Source: DATKSS01 sp049582065 (GTDB lineage: Bacteria; Chloroflexota; Dormibacteria; Dormibacterales; Dormibacteraceae). Taken from it: a stretch of DNA of 18,953 nt. The notes under the pieces are model-generated. The model saw only the letters and a program-made list of their open reading frames with translations. It searched no databases and had not been told where the DNA came from. The stretch is from contig JBAUTF010000010.1 in assembly GCA_049582065.1 (NCBI GenBank), positions 1-18,953 of the forward strand. Direction: 5' to 3'. Both the position numbers and the translations under genes were made by a program. Shown here piece by piece: positions 6,722-14,861 of the stretch. How positions within the stretch are numbered: position 1 is the stretch's first letter; each line of letters starts with the position of its first letter.

Positions 6722-7561
6722 CTAGAATTCGATAACGGCATAGCCGCAGTGACCGGAGTCCCAGTAGGAGTGGCGTTCCGCCTGCACCCGCTCGCCTCTG
6801 GAGCCGAGCGCGATTGCCCAGGTGCGGAGTTCCACCATGCCGATATCGTCGAGCTCAGCGGCCGACATCGACACGAGCTTCTCAACATCGCCCGCTTCGA
6901 GCCAGCCGAGAACGCGATGGTCAGCGTCGACATCTGGCTTGGTGAACCGATCCGTCCCCGGGAAGTGCGACATCCCTCCTGTCGACACGACGCCGACGCG
7001 TGTGCCCGTGGCTTCCGCCCATGACGCGATCGCCCGGCCGAGGTCATAGCAGCGCCGGATGGACGGTTGAGGAGGCACATACGCGTTGACGATGATCGGA
7101 ATCACCGGTGCTTCCAGCCCCTCTTCCAACATGAAGTTGAGCGGCACCATGAAGGAGTGATCGAGAACCTCATTCTGGCTGAACGCGGGGTCGAATCCCC
7201 TGTCGAGCAATCCGTCAATCAGGCTGTTGGCCAAGGTGGGGTTGCCATTCAGCTCGATCCGGCGGCGGTTGAACTGCGTCACAACCGGACTTCCGGTGAA
7301 GATGGTGAATTGCGGCACAAGGTTCAGGAAATGGTTGTGAAGATGGTCCAGCGCGACGATGATGAGCGCGTCGACGTGTTGCTCTCTGGCACTCCGAGCC
7401 ACCGCCCGGTAGCCGGCGTGCATTCGGGCCAACTCGGCTGGGTCTTCCTCCTTGGGCTGGGTGAAGATCTGGGGGGCGTGCGACACGCAGAAGCCAAAGG
7501 CGACCCCGCCTTTCGTCCCTGCGTCAGTCGAGCGCGCACCGTCGGTTGCGAGCGTCGTCAT
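6722..7561 (-). CDS. ligB: Extradiol ring-cleavage dioxygenase catalytic subunit, LigB-like
   Basis: Fe(II)-dependent type II (LigB family) extradiol dioxygenase, 279 aa, that opens catecholic rings next to the diol. The expected iron ligands are visible: His28 in VSHAP, a His of DHLHNHF (His73 by alignment), and Glu244 in MVELRTW. His199 in GGMSH matches the catalytic acid-base His of LigB, and His135 in LDHSF lies in another conserved motif. These residue assignments are by recalled family alignment. The loop VPQFTIFTG resembles the MhpB/gallate side of the family as well as LigB. The ATG overlaps the stop of the upstream dehydrogenase gene (ATGA). Likely substrates are protocatechuate, gallate or a substituted relative; the sequence does not decide. 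Products would be carboxy-hydroxymuconate semialdehydes or oxalomesaconate-like acids. Confidence 0.9.
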   Translation of the reverse strand: MTTLATDGARSTDAGTKGGVAFGFCVSHAPQIFTQPKEEDPAELARMHAGYRAVARSAREQHVDALIIVALDHLHNHFLNLVPQFTIFTGSPVVTQFNRRRIELNGNPTLANSLIDGLLDRGFDPAFSQNEVLDHSFMVPLNFMLEEGLEAPVIPIIVNAYVPPQPSIRRCYDLGRAIASWAEATGTRVGVVSTGGMSHFPGTDRFTKPDVDADHRVLGWLEAGDVEKLVSMSAAELDDIGMVELRTWAIALGSRGERVQAERHSYWDSGHCGYAVIEF

Positions 7562-8466
7562 GAGGGTTCTCCCGGTAAGGTGGATGCGACAGGGACTGAG
7601 TCACGCGTGGCTATTGCTCTGGAAATGAAGGCATACTGGGCGTCACCGGCGGTGAGCGGCGCGCGGCCGCCTGCCAAGCCACGCGGCCAGTGCACTTGCA
7701 CGCCGGCCATACGGGCGGCGTCGTGGTCGAGGCCGCCGGGTGGCGAGGCGATATCCACGACGATGCGATCGCGCAGCCGCGCAAAGGCTTCCTGCGGAAT
7801 CGCACTGGTCGATGGAACAGTGTTGATGATGATGTCGGCACCTGCCATCGCATCGACGCGGTCGTCGTATGCGACAGGCGTCGCGCCGCACTGACGGGCA
7901 CGCTCGAGCCAGCGCGGATGCCGGGCTGCGACCTGGGGCGTGCAATGGGCAGCCACGAGATAGTCGACGATGACGGCGCCGGTGACGCCGTACCCGACAA
8001 TGAGGAAGCGGTGCTCGCGGAGAATGCGCCGCGTCAGTTCGATGAGCAGTCGCATGACCCCCTCGGCGACGCCTGTTGCCAAACGCGTGGGAAGGCCAGG
8101 GTCGTCCTTGAGCTGGAAGATCTGGATGCCCATTCGGCTGGCGATCTCATCGAGTTTGGGCGTCGAACGACCCATGACGACCCCTCCTTCGCGTGCCGCC
8201 GACTGCTCGAGCAGCGCACCGTCAAGCAAGATGGGTTCCGGAGCGTCGGGTGCATAGATCAGGTCGCCGTTGAGCCCCGGCGAAGGGAAGATGAGCCACT
8301 CGGCACCCTGCACGGCCTCGCCGACGGTTCTCGCTACCCGCACCCCGTTGGGTGCGGTGATCGCCTGTCCGTAGCACACCGCTTCGTGACCATCACTCGC
8401 GAGTCGCTCGGCGACATGCACCTCGCGGCCGTCGCCGCCCAGCACGGCGACGCGGTACTGTCTCAT
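7558..8466 (-). CDS. Dipicolinate synthase subunit A-like NAD(P) dehydrogenase (DpaA/SpoVFA family)
   Basis: Two-Rossmann-domain protein of 302 aa, the normal DpaA length. The N-terminal domain opens with VAVLGGDGREVHVAERL, matching the GGDxRQ start of SpoVFA. The C-terminal Rossmann fold has FLIVGYGVTGAVIV (GxGxxG at 158-163), then NTVPS (215-219), VVDIASPPGGLDHDAA (237-251) and a terminal RGLAGGRAPLTAG, all in the order of Bacillus DpaA. DpaA pairs with the flavoprotein DpaB to oxidise dihydrodipicolinate to dipicolinate in spores; no DpaB and no sporulation gene is present here. The gene overlaps both neighbours by 4 nt (DapA-like upstream, LigB downstream), so it is translationally coupled to ring-cleavage genes. 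A role in oxidising a dicarboxylic ring-fission product or heterocycle is inferred. Confidence 0.8.
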   Translation of the reverse strand: MRQYRVAVLGGDGREVHVAERLASDGHEAVCYGQAITAPNGVRVARTVGEAVQGAEWLIFPSPGLNGDLIYAPDAPEPILLDGALLEQSAAREGGVVMGRSTPKLDEIASRMGIQIFQLKDDPGLPTRLATGVAEGVMRLLIELTRRILREHRFLIVGYGVTGAVIVDYLVAAHCTPQVAARHPRWLERARQCGATPVAYDDRVDAMAGADIIINTVPSTSAIPQEAFARLRDRIVVDIASPPGGLDHDAARMAGVQVHWPRGLAGGRAPLTAGDAQYAFISRAIATRDSVPVASTLPGEPS

Positions 8467-9398
8467 GGACGGACCTCCAAACGAACTGAGGACGCTCCGA
8501 TAGCCGAGTCACATTCGGCCAAGGCATCGCGCAGACAATCGATCTCGTCGACTGGGCACGGCGAATACGGCGCGCGGACGGCGAGCGACCCCGCATACCC
8601 TCGGATCTGCATTGCCGCCTTCACGCCAGCGGGCTGTCCGACTCGCGCAAGCACTCGCCGATAGGGCGCGACTGCGCGGTGGAGGCGCTGCATCTCCGTC
8701 ATGTCGTTCCGCCTCGCGGCATCAACCAGACCGAGCATTACGTCAGGGAACACCCACGCGTTGGTGGAGGTCAGCCCATCGACGGGAGCTGCAAGCGTCA
8801 ACGCGGCGCTGAGGTCTGAGGCGATGTAGACCTTCGCACCGCGGCCGGTAGCACGAACAGCCTCGATGCTGCCGAGGAGTCGGACAATGTCGCGCGTGCC
8901 CTGCTTGACGGCGACGTACCCGTCCATAGCCATCACTTCAGCGATGACGCGAGGCTCGAGGTCGTGACCAAACACGGGATTGTTGTAGACGACGAGCTGC
9001 CGCCCGACGGCTCCTGCGAGGTACGCGAAGTGCCGTATGACGTCGCTCTCGGTAGTCTCGCAGGCGAGCGGCGGCGCCACCATCGCGTAGTCGGCGCCAG
9101 CTTCAAGCATCTTCAGGGCGAGACTCGCCGTCGCTTCGGCCGACAGCGACGCTGCGCAGGCCATGATCGAGGTGCACGCGCCGGTTGATCGAACCTGCTG
9201 GAGGATCGTCAGCCTCTCTGCGTCGGTCAATGAGTGGAATTCTCCGTAGGAGCCCGTCAGCAGAACGTTGGTGATCCCGGATGACGCCAATCGCTCGATA
9301 TTTGCCCCCATCGCATGGGAGTCAACAGTGTTCCCATCCGCTGTGAACTGCGTGGGCGCGATTGCATAGAGCGTCAAGGAGTCCGGTTGGACGCTCAC
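8463..9398 (-). CDS. DapA-superfamily Schiff-base aldolase/lyase, probably not a true dihydrodipicolinate synthase
   Basis: Class I aldolase-type TIM barrel of the DapA/NanA family, 311 aa. The substrate-carboxylate loop is GSYGEFHSL (49-57), the active-site tyrosine is in VVYNNP (Tyr138), and the Schiff-base lysine is in VAVKQG (Lys165). In lysine-pathway DHDPS the loop is GTTGE and an Arg follows the YNVP motif (E. coli Arg138) to hold aspartate semialdehyde. Here the loop has Tyr in place of the second Thr and YNNPVFGHD lacks that Arg, so another oxo-acid substrate is likely. Hydratase-aldolases of aromatic catabolism (GTFGE type) are a possible analogy. The GTG at 9398 is chosen for AGGTGG just upstream; GTGs at 9404 and 9407 are alternatives. 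The 3' end overlaps the DpaA-like gene by 4 nt. Confidence 0.87.
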   Translation of the reverse strand: MSVQPDSLTLYAIAPTQFTADGNTVDSHAMGANIERLASSGITNVLLTGSYGEFHSLTDAERLTILQQVRSTGACTSIMACAASLSAEATASLALKMLEAGADYAMVAPPLACETTESDVIRHFAYLAGAVGRQLVVYNNPVFGHDLEPRVIAEVMAMDGYVAVKQGTRDIVRLLGSIEAVRATGRGAKVYIASDLSAALTLAAPVDGLTSTNAWVFPDVMLGLVDAARRNDMTEMQRLHRAVAPYRRVLARVGQPAGVKAAMQIRGYAGSLAVRAPYSPCPVDEIDCLRDALAECDSAIGASSVRLEVRP

Positions 9399-9407
9399 GT
9401 TCACCAC

Positions 9408-10169
9408 CTAGGTCCGGGCATGCGCGGTGTGAGGCGGCCGGCGATGGGCGGCGGCCGACGCTCCAAGATACAGCCGGCCGACTTCGGGGTTGTCGAGGAG
9501 GTTGGCGGCGCGATCCTCGATACGAACGGTGCCGAGTTCGAGCACGGCCGCGTGATCGGACACCCGGAGCGCAGAGCGAGCATTCTGCTCGACGAGTAAC
9601 ACCGTGATGCCGTCGCGGCTCATGGCAGTGAGCGTTTCGAACACGAGGGCGCGACTCTTCGGGTCCAACCCAAGCGACGGTTCATCTGCAAGCACCACCT
9701 TCGGTTCGAGCATCAAAGCACGCGCGAACTCGATGATCCGCTGCTGACCGCCGGACAGCGACCCGGCATGGGCGTGATGGAACTGCCGGATGCTGGGGAA
9801 CCTCTCCTCCAGCGCCAACGCCCGGCGACGAACCACGCCACCGTCTCGAAGAATGTAGCCGCCCATGAGAAGGTTCTCCCAGACCGTCAGCGTGGGAAAC
9901 AGGCTGCGGTCCTGCGGCACATGCACGACACCTGCCTCGAGTATCTGGCGGGGTGATAGCCCCTGGAGCGGCATCTCGTCGAGGAGGATCTCGCCGGATT
10001 GCACCGCGATGAGTCCGCTGATCGCGCGAAGCAGGGTCGACTTGCCGGCACCATTCGGACCGATGAGGCAGGTCATTTGGCGGCGTGGGACGCGCAAGGT
10101 GGCACCGCGCAACACCGTGCCGTACCCATACCCGGACACGACCTGGCGGATGTCGAGGCAGGTGTCCAC
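9408..10169 (-). CDS. livF: Branched-chain-type ABC importer ATPase, LivF-like
   Basis: Second ATPase of a Liv-type (HAAT family) importer, 253 aa. The order is Walker A GPNGAGKST (about 37-45), Q-loop region with VPQDRSLFP, signature LSGGQQR, Walker B VVLADEPSLGLDP, and H-loop region VLLVEQN in which the usual His is replaced by Gln, as is normal for LivF. It lacks the C-terminal extension of LivG. The GTG start is preceded by GGGAG at 7 nt and follows the LivG stop by 2 nt. In aromatic-degrading operons Liv-type importers often carry aromatic acids rather than amino acids, which fits this context. The next gene begins 9 nt later. Confidence 0.93.
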   Translation of the reverse strand: MDTCLDIRQVVSGYGYGTVLRGATLRVPRRQMTCLIGPNGAGKSTLLRAISGLIAVQSGEILLDEMPLQGLSPRQILEAGVVHVPQDRSLFPTLTVWENLLMGGYILRDGGVVRRRALALEERFPSIRQFHHAHAGSLSGGQQRIIEFARALMLEPKVVLADEPSLGLDPKSRALVFETLTAMSRDGITVLLVEQNARSALRVSDHAAVLELGTVRIEDRAANLLDNPEVGRLYLGASAAAHRRPPHTAHART

Positions 10170-10171
10170 GA

Positions 10172-10909
10172 CTAGTCTCCCAAGTACGCGTCGAGGACAA
10201 GCTGATTCTGCTGCACCTCGTCGGGCGCGCCGGCGAAGAGCTGCTTGCCGTGGTCGAGCACGACGATGGGATCACACAGGCTCATGACGAATTCCATGTT
10301 GTGCTCGACAACAAGAAAGGTCAGTCCTTCGGCATGGAACTGGCGTATGCGCTCGGTCATGAGGTCAACCATCACGTGGTTTACGCCGGCGGTCGGCTCG
10401 TCCAGGAGCACCAGCCGCGGCTGGCCCATGAGCACAGTCGCGAACTCCAGCAACTTCTGCTGACCGTATGAGAGCTCGCCCGCCTTGGCCTCGGCGAGTC
10501 GGGTCAGCCTGAACTCCTCGAGCAGCGTCATCGCGTAATCCACTGTGGCCCGGTTGGCTTTCGACATCCCCCACACCGCCAGGCCTCGCTTGGGGGCCGC
10601 GACGAGAAGATTGTCGAGAACATCAATCTCCGGCAGAACACGCGCGCGCTGAAAGGTGCGGCTCATGCCTCGCCGGTACATCGCCGTGGGGTCGGGTCGT
10701 CCGATGCGCTTCCCGTCGAAACGGATCGAGCCGGCATCGCTCGTCATATAGCCACTGAGCATGTTGAGCACGGTGGTCTTGCCCGAACCATTGGGTCCGA
10801 TCAGGCCGGTAATGGTTCCCGTTCCCACGATGAACGAGCAGCCGTCAACCGCAACGATGCCGCCGAAGCGCTTGGTCAGTCCCTCGATCTCCAGGAGCGG
10901 CGCGTCCAT
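10172..10909 (-). CDS. livG: Branched-chain-type ABC importer ATPase, LivG-like
   Basis: First ATPase of the Liv-type importer, 245 aa. It begins LLEIEGLTKRFGGIVAVDG, typical of LivG. Walker A is GPNGSGKTT, followed by the LivG-specific loop RRGMSRTFQRARVLPE. The ABC signature is ELSYGQQK (in place of LSGGQ, usual for LivG), Walker B is LVLLDEPTAGVN, and the switch is LVVEHNMEFV with the conserved His. The ATG at 10909 is chosen, 2 nt after the LivM stop with GGGGTGGG ahead. A TTG at 10915 overlapping that stop is possible. It works in the membrane complex with LivF, LivH and LivM. Confidence 0.93.
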   Translation of the reverse strand: MDAPLLEIEGLTKRFGGIVAVDGCSFIVGTGTITGLIGPNGSGKTTVLNMLSGYMTSDAGSIRFDGKRIGRPDPTAMYRRGMSRTFQRARVLPEIDVLDNLLVAAPKRGLAVWGMSKANRATVDYAMTLLEEFRLTRLAEAKAGELSYGQQKLLEFATVLMGQPRLVLLDEPTAGVNHVMVDLMTERIRQFHAEGLTFLVVEHNMEFVMSLCDPIVVLDHGKQLFAGAPDEVQQNQLVLDAYLGD

Positions 10910-10911
10910 GG

Positions 10912-11964
10912 TCAACCCACCCCGGCGGGGCTCGAGGCCTCGAACGGCGATTCCAACTCAGCGGTCGCCAGGTCCTCGACAAACTGGGTGCGGCGGCGAC
11001 TGCGACGGAGCGCCCGGTCGGCGATCGTCGTTACCACGCCCCGTGGTAGGAACAGCATCACCACCACAAAGACCGCGGCGTACGCAATGAGGTAGAGCTG
11101 GCTGGCGCCCAGCGAGTATGCGAAGTATTGCTGAGCGGGCGTGAGGATAAGCGCGCCGACGAAGGGTCCCCAGAGCGTGCCAATTCCGCCGAGGTAGGCG
11201 ACGAGAATGATGCCCATGGCCAGGAACTCCCCGTCGAAGGCAAACTGCGGATACACCGTCGTGAGGTAGTACGCCCACACCGCCCCTGCCATCGCCGAGA
11301 AAGCGGCGCAGCCCGCGAACGCCGCGAATTTGGGCACCGACGTGGCCACGCCGAGGCCACGCGCTTTGTCCTCGTCCTCGCGGACAGCGAACATCATGAG
11401 ACCCAGACGGCTCCGCCTGACGTAGGCGCAAGCCAGCAGCGTCACCGCGAAGACGGCAAGCATCGCCCAGTAGAAGTACTGCTCGTACGTCCCCGGCGGG
11501 AATGGCGCGGAGGGAACCTGGAGGCCAGGTGCTCCACCGGTCACGTCGGTGAGGTTCAAGGCCATGTACTGCAAGATGATCACCAATGAGATCGTCACGA
11601 TGATGAAGGGGAGGCCGCGCGTTCTGAACGCAATGAAGCCAAATGGCAGGCTGATGATCGCCACCGCAATACCTATGACCGGCACAAGCGCGAAGGGAAG
11701 CAGCCCGTTGCCGACGCCGATGTGTTGGAAGGTAAGCGCCAGCCCGTAGGCACCGAGCCCAAAGAAGGCGACGCTGCCGAGCGACACGTAGCCGGTGTAC
11801 CCCCCGATCAGGTTCCATGCCGAGCCGAGCGCGGCATACATCAGGGTGAAGATGCCGATATTGACGATCCAACTCTCCGCACCGGTGAACGGGAAGAGGG
11901 CAAGCACCAGCATCACCATCAGCCCGACGAGCAGTCCGCGGTGCGCCAGCGCCTGACGCCTCAC
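10912..11964 (-). CDS. livM: Branched-chain-type ABC importer permease, LivM-like
   Basis: Integral membrane permease, 350 aa, with about ten hydrophobic segments. The LivM signature YVSLGSVAFFGLGAYGLAL lies near residues 59-77 and the cytoplasmic coupling region is SRLGLMMFAVREDEDKARGLG (EAA-like loop) at mid-protein. FAAFAGCAAFSAMAGAVWAYY and EFLAMGIILVAYLGGIGTLWGP complete the pattern. The C-terminus has a cytoplasmic Arg-rich stretch (RRSRRRTQFVED). The GTG start overlaps the LivH stop by 4 nt (GTGA), indicating coupling. It forms the translocation pore with LivH. Confidence 0.93.
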   Translation of the reverse strand: MRRQALAHRGLLVGLMVMLVLALFPFTGAESWIVNIGIFTLMYAALGSAWNLIGGYTGYVSLGSVAFFGLGAYGLALTFQHIGVGNGLLPFALVPVIGIAVAIISLPFGFIAFRTRGLPFIIVTISLVIILQYMALNLTDVTGGAPGLQVPSAPFPPGTYEQYFYWAMLAVFAVTLLACAYVRRSRLGLMMFAVREDEDKARGLGVATSVPKFAAFAGCAAFSAMAGAVWAYYLTTVYPQFAFDGEFLAMGIILVAYLGGIGTLWGPFVGALILTPAQQYFAYSLGASQLYLIAYAAVFVVVMLFLPRGVVTTIADRALRRSRRRTQFVEDLATAELESPFEASSPAGVG

Positions 11965-12836
11965 AAAGCGCCCCTCGAGCGCACACCGAAGAGCCCCTGG
12001 GGACGCGCGATGAGAACGACAACAAGCAGAACATAGAACGGTACCGAGGACCAGGCTGGCGACAACTCGGCTTGGACCAGGGACTCCGAGAGGGCCAGGA
12101 TCACCGCGCCGGCGATGGCGCCCGCATTGCTGCCAAGGCCGCCAATGACGCAGATCGCCAGCAACCGTCCGATCAGATCGTAGTGGCTCGCGGGGTCGAA
12201 GCTGGTGACCAACCCGAACATCGCCCCAGCTGCACCGGCGGTTGCCGCTCCGATGCCGAACGCGAGCGCCGCCGTCCGATCAGTGTTGACGCCGAGCAGC
12301 TTCGCAGCCGACTCGCGTTGCGAAACCGCACGTACCGCTCGACCGAACTTCGTTCGGGCGAGAAACACATACATCGCGACCAGAATGAGCACCGAAAGCC
12401 CGAAGGCGACGACGCGTACCACGGGAATCTCGTAGCCGGCGATCGTCCACGCGCTGTTCTGATAGCTGGTCAGAATGCCTCGGTAGTCGGTGCCGAAAAT
12501 GAGGCTGAGAATGCCCTCGAGGCCGATCGCCATCGACCAGGTCATGAGCAACGACAACCGATGCGCGTCGTGGCGAATCGGCTTGAGCAGGAACGTTTGG
12601 AGCGTAACCCCCACAGCGAAGAGCACCGGCGTCGAGATGAGGATCGAGAGGAAGGGGTCGATGTGGAGATAGTTGAACATCGCGAACGCGATGTACGCGC
12701 CGCATACCACGAACACTCCTTGGGCCATGTTGATGATCCGCATCGTGCCGAAGGTCAGCGTCAAGCCGCTGGTCATCAGCGCGTACAGCCCGCCCGTCAG
12801 GACGCCGAGAATGATCGCTTGGATGAGGAGATGCAC
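11961..12836 (-). CDS. livH: Branched-chain-type ABC importer permease, LivH-like
   Basis: Integral membrane permease, 291 aa, with about eight hydrophobic segments. Its N-terminus has the LivH pattern LGVLTGGLYALMTSGLTLTFG, followed by INMAQGVFVVCGAYIAF. The cytoplasmic coupling loop is KFGRAVRAVSQRESAAKLLGVN, then GLGSNAGAIAGAVILALSESL near the C-terminus. All are in the usual order. The GTG start is preceded by GGAGA at 8 nt. It follows the binding-protein gene by 21 nt and precedes LivM with a 4-nt overlap. Confidence 0.93.
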   Translation of the reverse strand: MHLLIQAIILGVLTGGLYALMTSGLTLTFGTMRIINMAQGVFVVCGAYIAFAMFNYLHIDPFLSILISTPVLFAVGVTLQTFLLKPIRHDAHRLSLLMTWSMAIGLEGILSLIFGTDYRGILTSYQNSAWTIAGYEIPVVRVVAFGLSVLILVAMYVFLARTKFGRAVRAVSQRESAAKLLGVNTDRTAALAFGIGAATAGAAGAMFGLVTSFDPASHYDLIGRLLAICVIGGLGSNAGAIAGAVILALSESLVQAELSPAWSSVPFYVLLVVVLIARPQGLFGVRSRGAL

Positions 12837-12857
12837 CCGGAAGTCTCCGAACCGCGA

Positions 12858-14090
12858 CTATGGCCAGGCTGGCTTGGGGATGACCGGCGCGTGTTCGGCG
12901 ATGCTCGGCGGGTAGACGATGGTGAGGGTGCCGCCGATCCACTCCTCCAGGAACTGACTGCCCTTCGGGGCGCCGTACTGGTCGACACTCACCACGCCGA
13001 CGACGGTCTGGTAGCTCCCTTGGTGCAGCGTGGAGATGATCGTCTGGTTGTCGATCTTGCCGGTCTTGGCTGCAACCGCCTCAATGAGCTGTCCTACCGC
13101 GTAGGTCTGAGCCGACGTCGAATCGATGTCGGCCGGGGTGCCGCCGTACTTGGCGATGTACGCCTGGACGAAGGCGCTATTGCCGGGGATCGGTGCGGTC
13201 GGCGTCCACACGTCGGAGGTGAAGATACCCTGGGTATTCTGCGCGCCAACGTTCTTCGGGAAGTCGACGGGATTCTCCGGACCGTTCGTCATGAAGAGGA
13301 ATTTCGGGTTGAACTTCTGCTGAATCATGGCCTGCACCTGCGCCCAGCCGTCAGTGTCCTGCGAGCCGCTGACGACCATGTCAGGGTTCTGAGCTGCAAC
13401 TTTGGCAATCACGCCACCGAGGCTCGTCGTCTCAGCGGGATACGTCTGCGAGTACACGGTGGTGATCCCCGCAGCCTCGAAGCGCTTCTGGAGTGCGGCG
13501 GCGGCTGGTTGGGAGAAGGGGTCGTCAAGGGACGGATATGCCGCCGTCTTCGGGCGCTGGTCAGCCGGCAGTGACAGGATGTAGTCGGCCCACACCTGCG
13601 CCCCGTTGACGGACGTCGCCGGTCCAGCCATGATGAGATTGGGGAGTTGCGCAGCGAAGACCGACGGCCCGTTGCCTGCGCCTTCCACGAATGCATAGCC
13701 ATAGCGGTTGGCGACCTTGGCAGCAGCGAGCGTCAGCAGGCTCGAATATGGCCCGAAGACGAGGTCTACCTTGTCACGGCTGATGAAGTTCTCGTAGTTG
13801 GTGACAACCTGGGTCGGGCTGCTCGCGTCATCCGCGAACGTCAGTTGCACCTGGCGGCCGAGAATCCCACCCTTCGCGTTGACCTGGCTGGCCCACAGCT
13901 GATATCCGAGCTGCGCGGCCTTACCGGTGTTCGAGAAGTCGCCGGTCAGCGAGACCGAGATGCCAACGGTCAGCGGGCCTGACGGCTTGCCGCTGCTCGC
14001 GGTGGGTGCGGGCGTCCCGCAGGCCGCCACCCCAGCACAGAGCCCGATCGCCAAGGCCACGTTGCTAAGCCGCGTCCGTGTGCTGCGCAT
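12858..14090 (-). CDS. livK: Liv-type ABC importer substrate-binding lipoprotein
   Basis: Extracytoplasmic binding protein of the Liv/Leu family (Peripla_BP_6 type), 410 aa, probably membrane-anchored. The N-terminus has Arg residues, a hydrophobic stretch and the lipobox VAAC with Cys24 as the predicted lipidated residue, followed by a Ser/Gly/Pro linker. The first lobe starts LTVGISVSLTGDFSNTGKAAQLGYQLW, the family hallmark, with NAKGGILGRQVQLTFADDASSP and VDLVFGPYSS. The second lobe contains TSAQTYAVGQLIEAV near the C-terminus. Family members range from leucine to benzoate- and coumarate-type acids, so ligand identity is open; the operon context favours an aromatic or N-acyl aromatic ligand. 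The ATG start has AAAGGGGA upstream. It follows the regulator gene after 60 nt. Confidence 0.92.
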   Translation of the reverse strand: MRSTRTRLSNVALAIGLCAGVAACGTPAPTASSGKPSGPLTVGISVSLTGDFSNTGKAAQLGYQLWASQVNAKGGILGRQVQLTFADDASSPTQVVTNYENFISRDKVDLVFGPYSSLLTLAAAKVANRYGYAFVEGAGNGPSVFAAQLPNLIMAGPATSVNGAQVWADYILSLPADQRPKTAAYPSLDDPFSQPAAAALQKRFEAAGITTVYSQTYPAETTSLGGVIAKVAAQNPDMVVSGSQDTDGWAQVQAMIQQKFNPKFLFMTNGPENPVDFPKNVGAQNTQGIFTSDVWTPTAPIPGNSAFVQAYIAKYGGTPADIDSTSAQTYAVGQLIEAVAAKTGKIDNQTIISTLHQGSYQTVVGVVSVDQYGAPKGSQFLEEWIGGTLTIVYPPSIAEHAPVIPKPAWP

Positions 14091-14124
14091 CGTTGTCCCC
14101 TTTTTCGCCGCTCGGCGATGTTAG

Positions 14125-14142
14125 GCCCGGATACGGCCGGGC
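14125..14142 (-). terminator. Intercistronic hairpin between the gntR-type gene and the ABC operon
   Basis: GCCCGG-6 nt-CCGGGC is a perfect 6-bp GC stem, 9 nt downstream of the regulator's stop. There is no U-tract. It could attenuate read-through or stabilise the 3' end of the regulator mRNA, allowing the importer genes to be expressed at a different level. Function is inferred. Confidence 0.35.
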
Positions 14143-14150
14143 TGCGAGTG

Positions 14151-14861
14151 TCAGACGGCCGTCTTCTTACTCTCCTCGAGGGCTTGAAGCACCATGTTCA
14201 TCACCTTTTCGATGTGCGCGAGCATCTCCATCGATGCTTGCTGCGCCTCACGCTCGCGTATTGCGCGAGCGATGCTCACGTGTTGGTGCGCGCAGTCGAC
14301 CGAGTCCCCCGTGACCGGGACATCTCGGCGCCGCAAAGCCCACGTGAGTGAGAAGCTGTTCTCGACGAGTTGTGTCAGAAGCGGGTTTGACGCGGCACGA
14401 GCCACTCCGCGGTGGAAGCGGGCATCGAACTCGCGGAAACCCGGGGCGTCACCGGCCTCCGCGCACACCACAGACTGCTCTGCGGCACGCGTCAACCCGG
14501 CGACCTCACGGCGAGTGGCGCGGGCGGCGGCGAGCCTCGCGGCGGTGAACTCGTGGCCGCCGCGAACCTCGTAGGCAAGGCGGATGCGGTCGCGCGACGG
14601 CGTGACCACTCGCGTGGCGCCGGGCCCCGTCTCCACCAAGCCGGTGGCGATCAGGCGTAGCAGGGCCTCGCGGACGGGGGTCTTGCTGACCCGGAACTTA
14701 TCGGCAAGTACCGCCTCGGACAGCCGCATTCCCGGAGGCAACGCCTTCGACACTATGGCGTCGCGGATGGCGTCATGCACCTGTTGCGTGAGGCTCCGCC
14801 GGTGAAGGTCGATTGGCTCAAGAGCGGCGGGATCCCCGTGGATCACCGATATTTGCGGCAT
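14151..14861 (-). CDS. GntR-family transcriptional regulator, FCD (FadR/VanR-like) subgroup
   Basis: DNA-binding regulator, 236 aa. The winged helix-turn-helix at 24-88 reads LTQQVHDAIRDAIVSKALPPGM, then LSEAVLADKFRVSKTPVREALLRL, the classic GntR signature. The C-terminal all-helical FCD ligand domain shows EFDARFHRGVARAASNPLL (Asp and His of the usual metal site), DCAHQHVSIARAI and MLAHIEKV (further His positions). FCD regulators sense organic acids, often aromatic or dicarboxylic, via a bound metal. It is the first gene of the minus-strand run and faces pcaHG, so it probably controls both. The ATG at 14861 is chosen; no Shine-Dalgarno is visible, so translation may be leaderless. An upstream extension is open but looks non-coding. 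Confidence 0.88.
   Translation of the reverse strand: MPQISVIHGDPAALEPIDLHRRSLTQQVHDAIRDAIVSKALPPGMRLSEAVLADKFRVSKTPVREALLRLIATGLVETGPGATRVVTPSRDRIRLAYEVRGGHEFTAARLAAARATRREVAGLTRAAEQSVVCAEAGDAPGFREFDARFHRGVARAASNPLLTQLVENSFSLTWALRRRDVPVTGDSVDCAHQHVSIARAIREREAQQASMEMLAHIEKVMNMVLQALEESKKTAV

Noticed and set aside
7558..9398. Dipicolinate biosynthesis for endospores
   Set aside because: There is no DpaB, no spore gene nearby, the DapA-like protein lacks key DHDPS residues, and the context is catabolic.
12072..13574. A 500-codon open frame on the plus strand opposite livH and the binding-protein gene
   Set aside because: It is antisense to two well-recognised genes, its composition is Arg/Asp/His-rich as expected for a shadow frame in high-GC DNA, and it shows no family motif.
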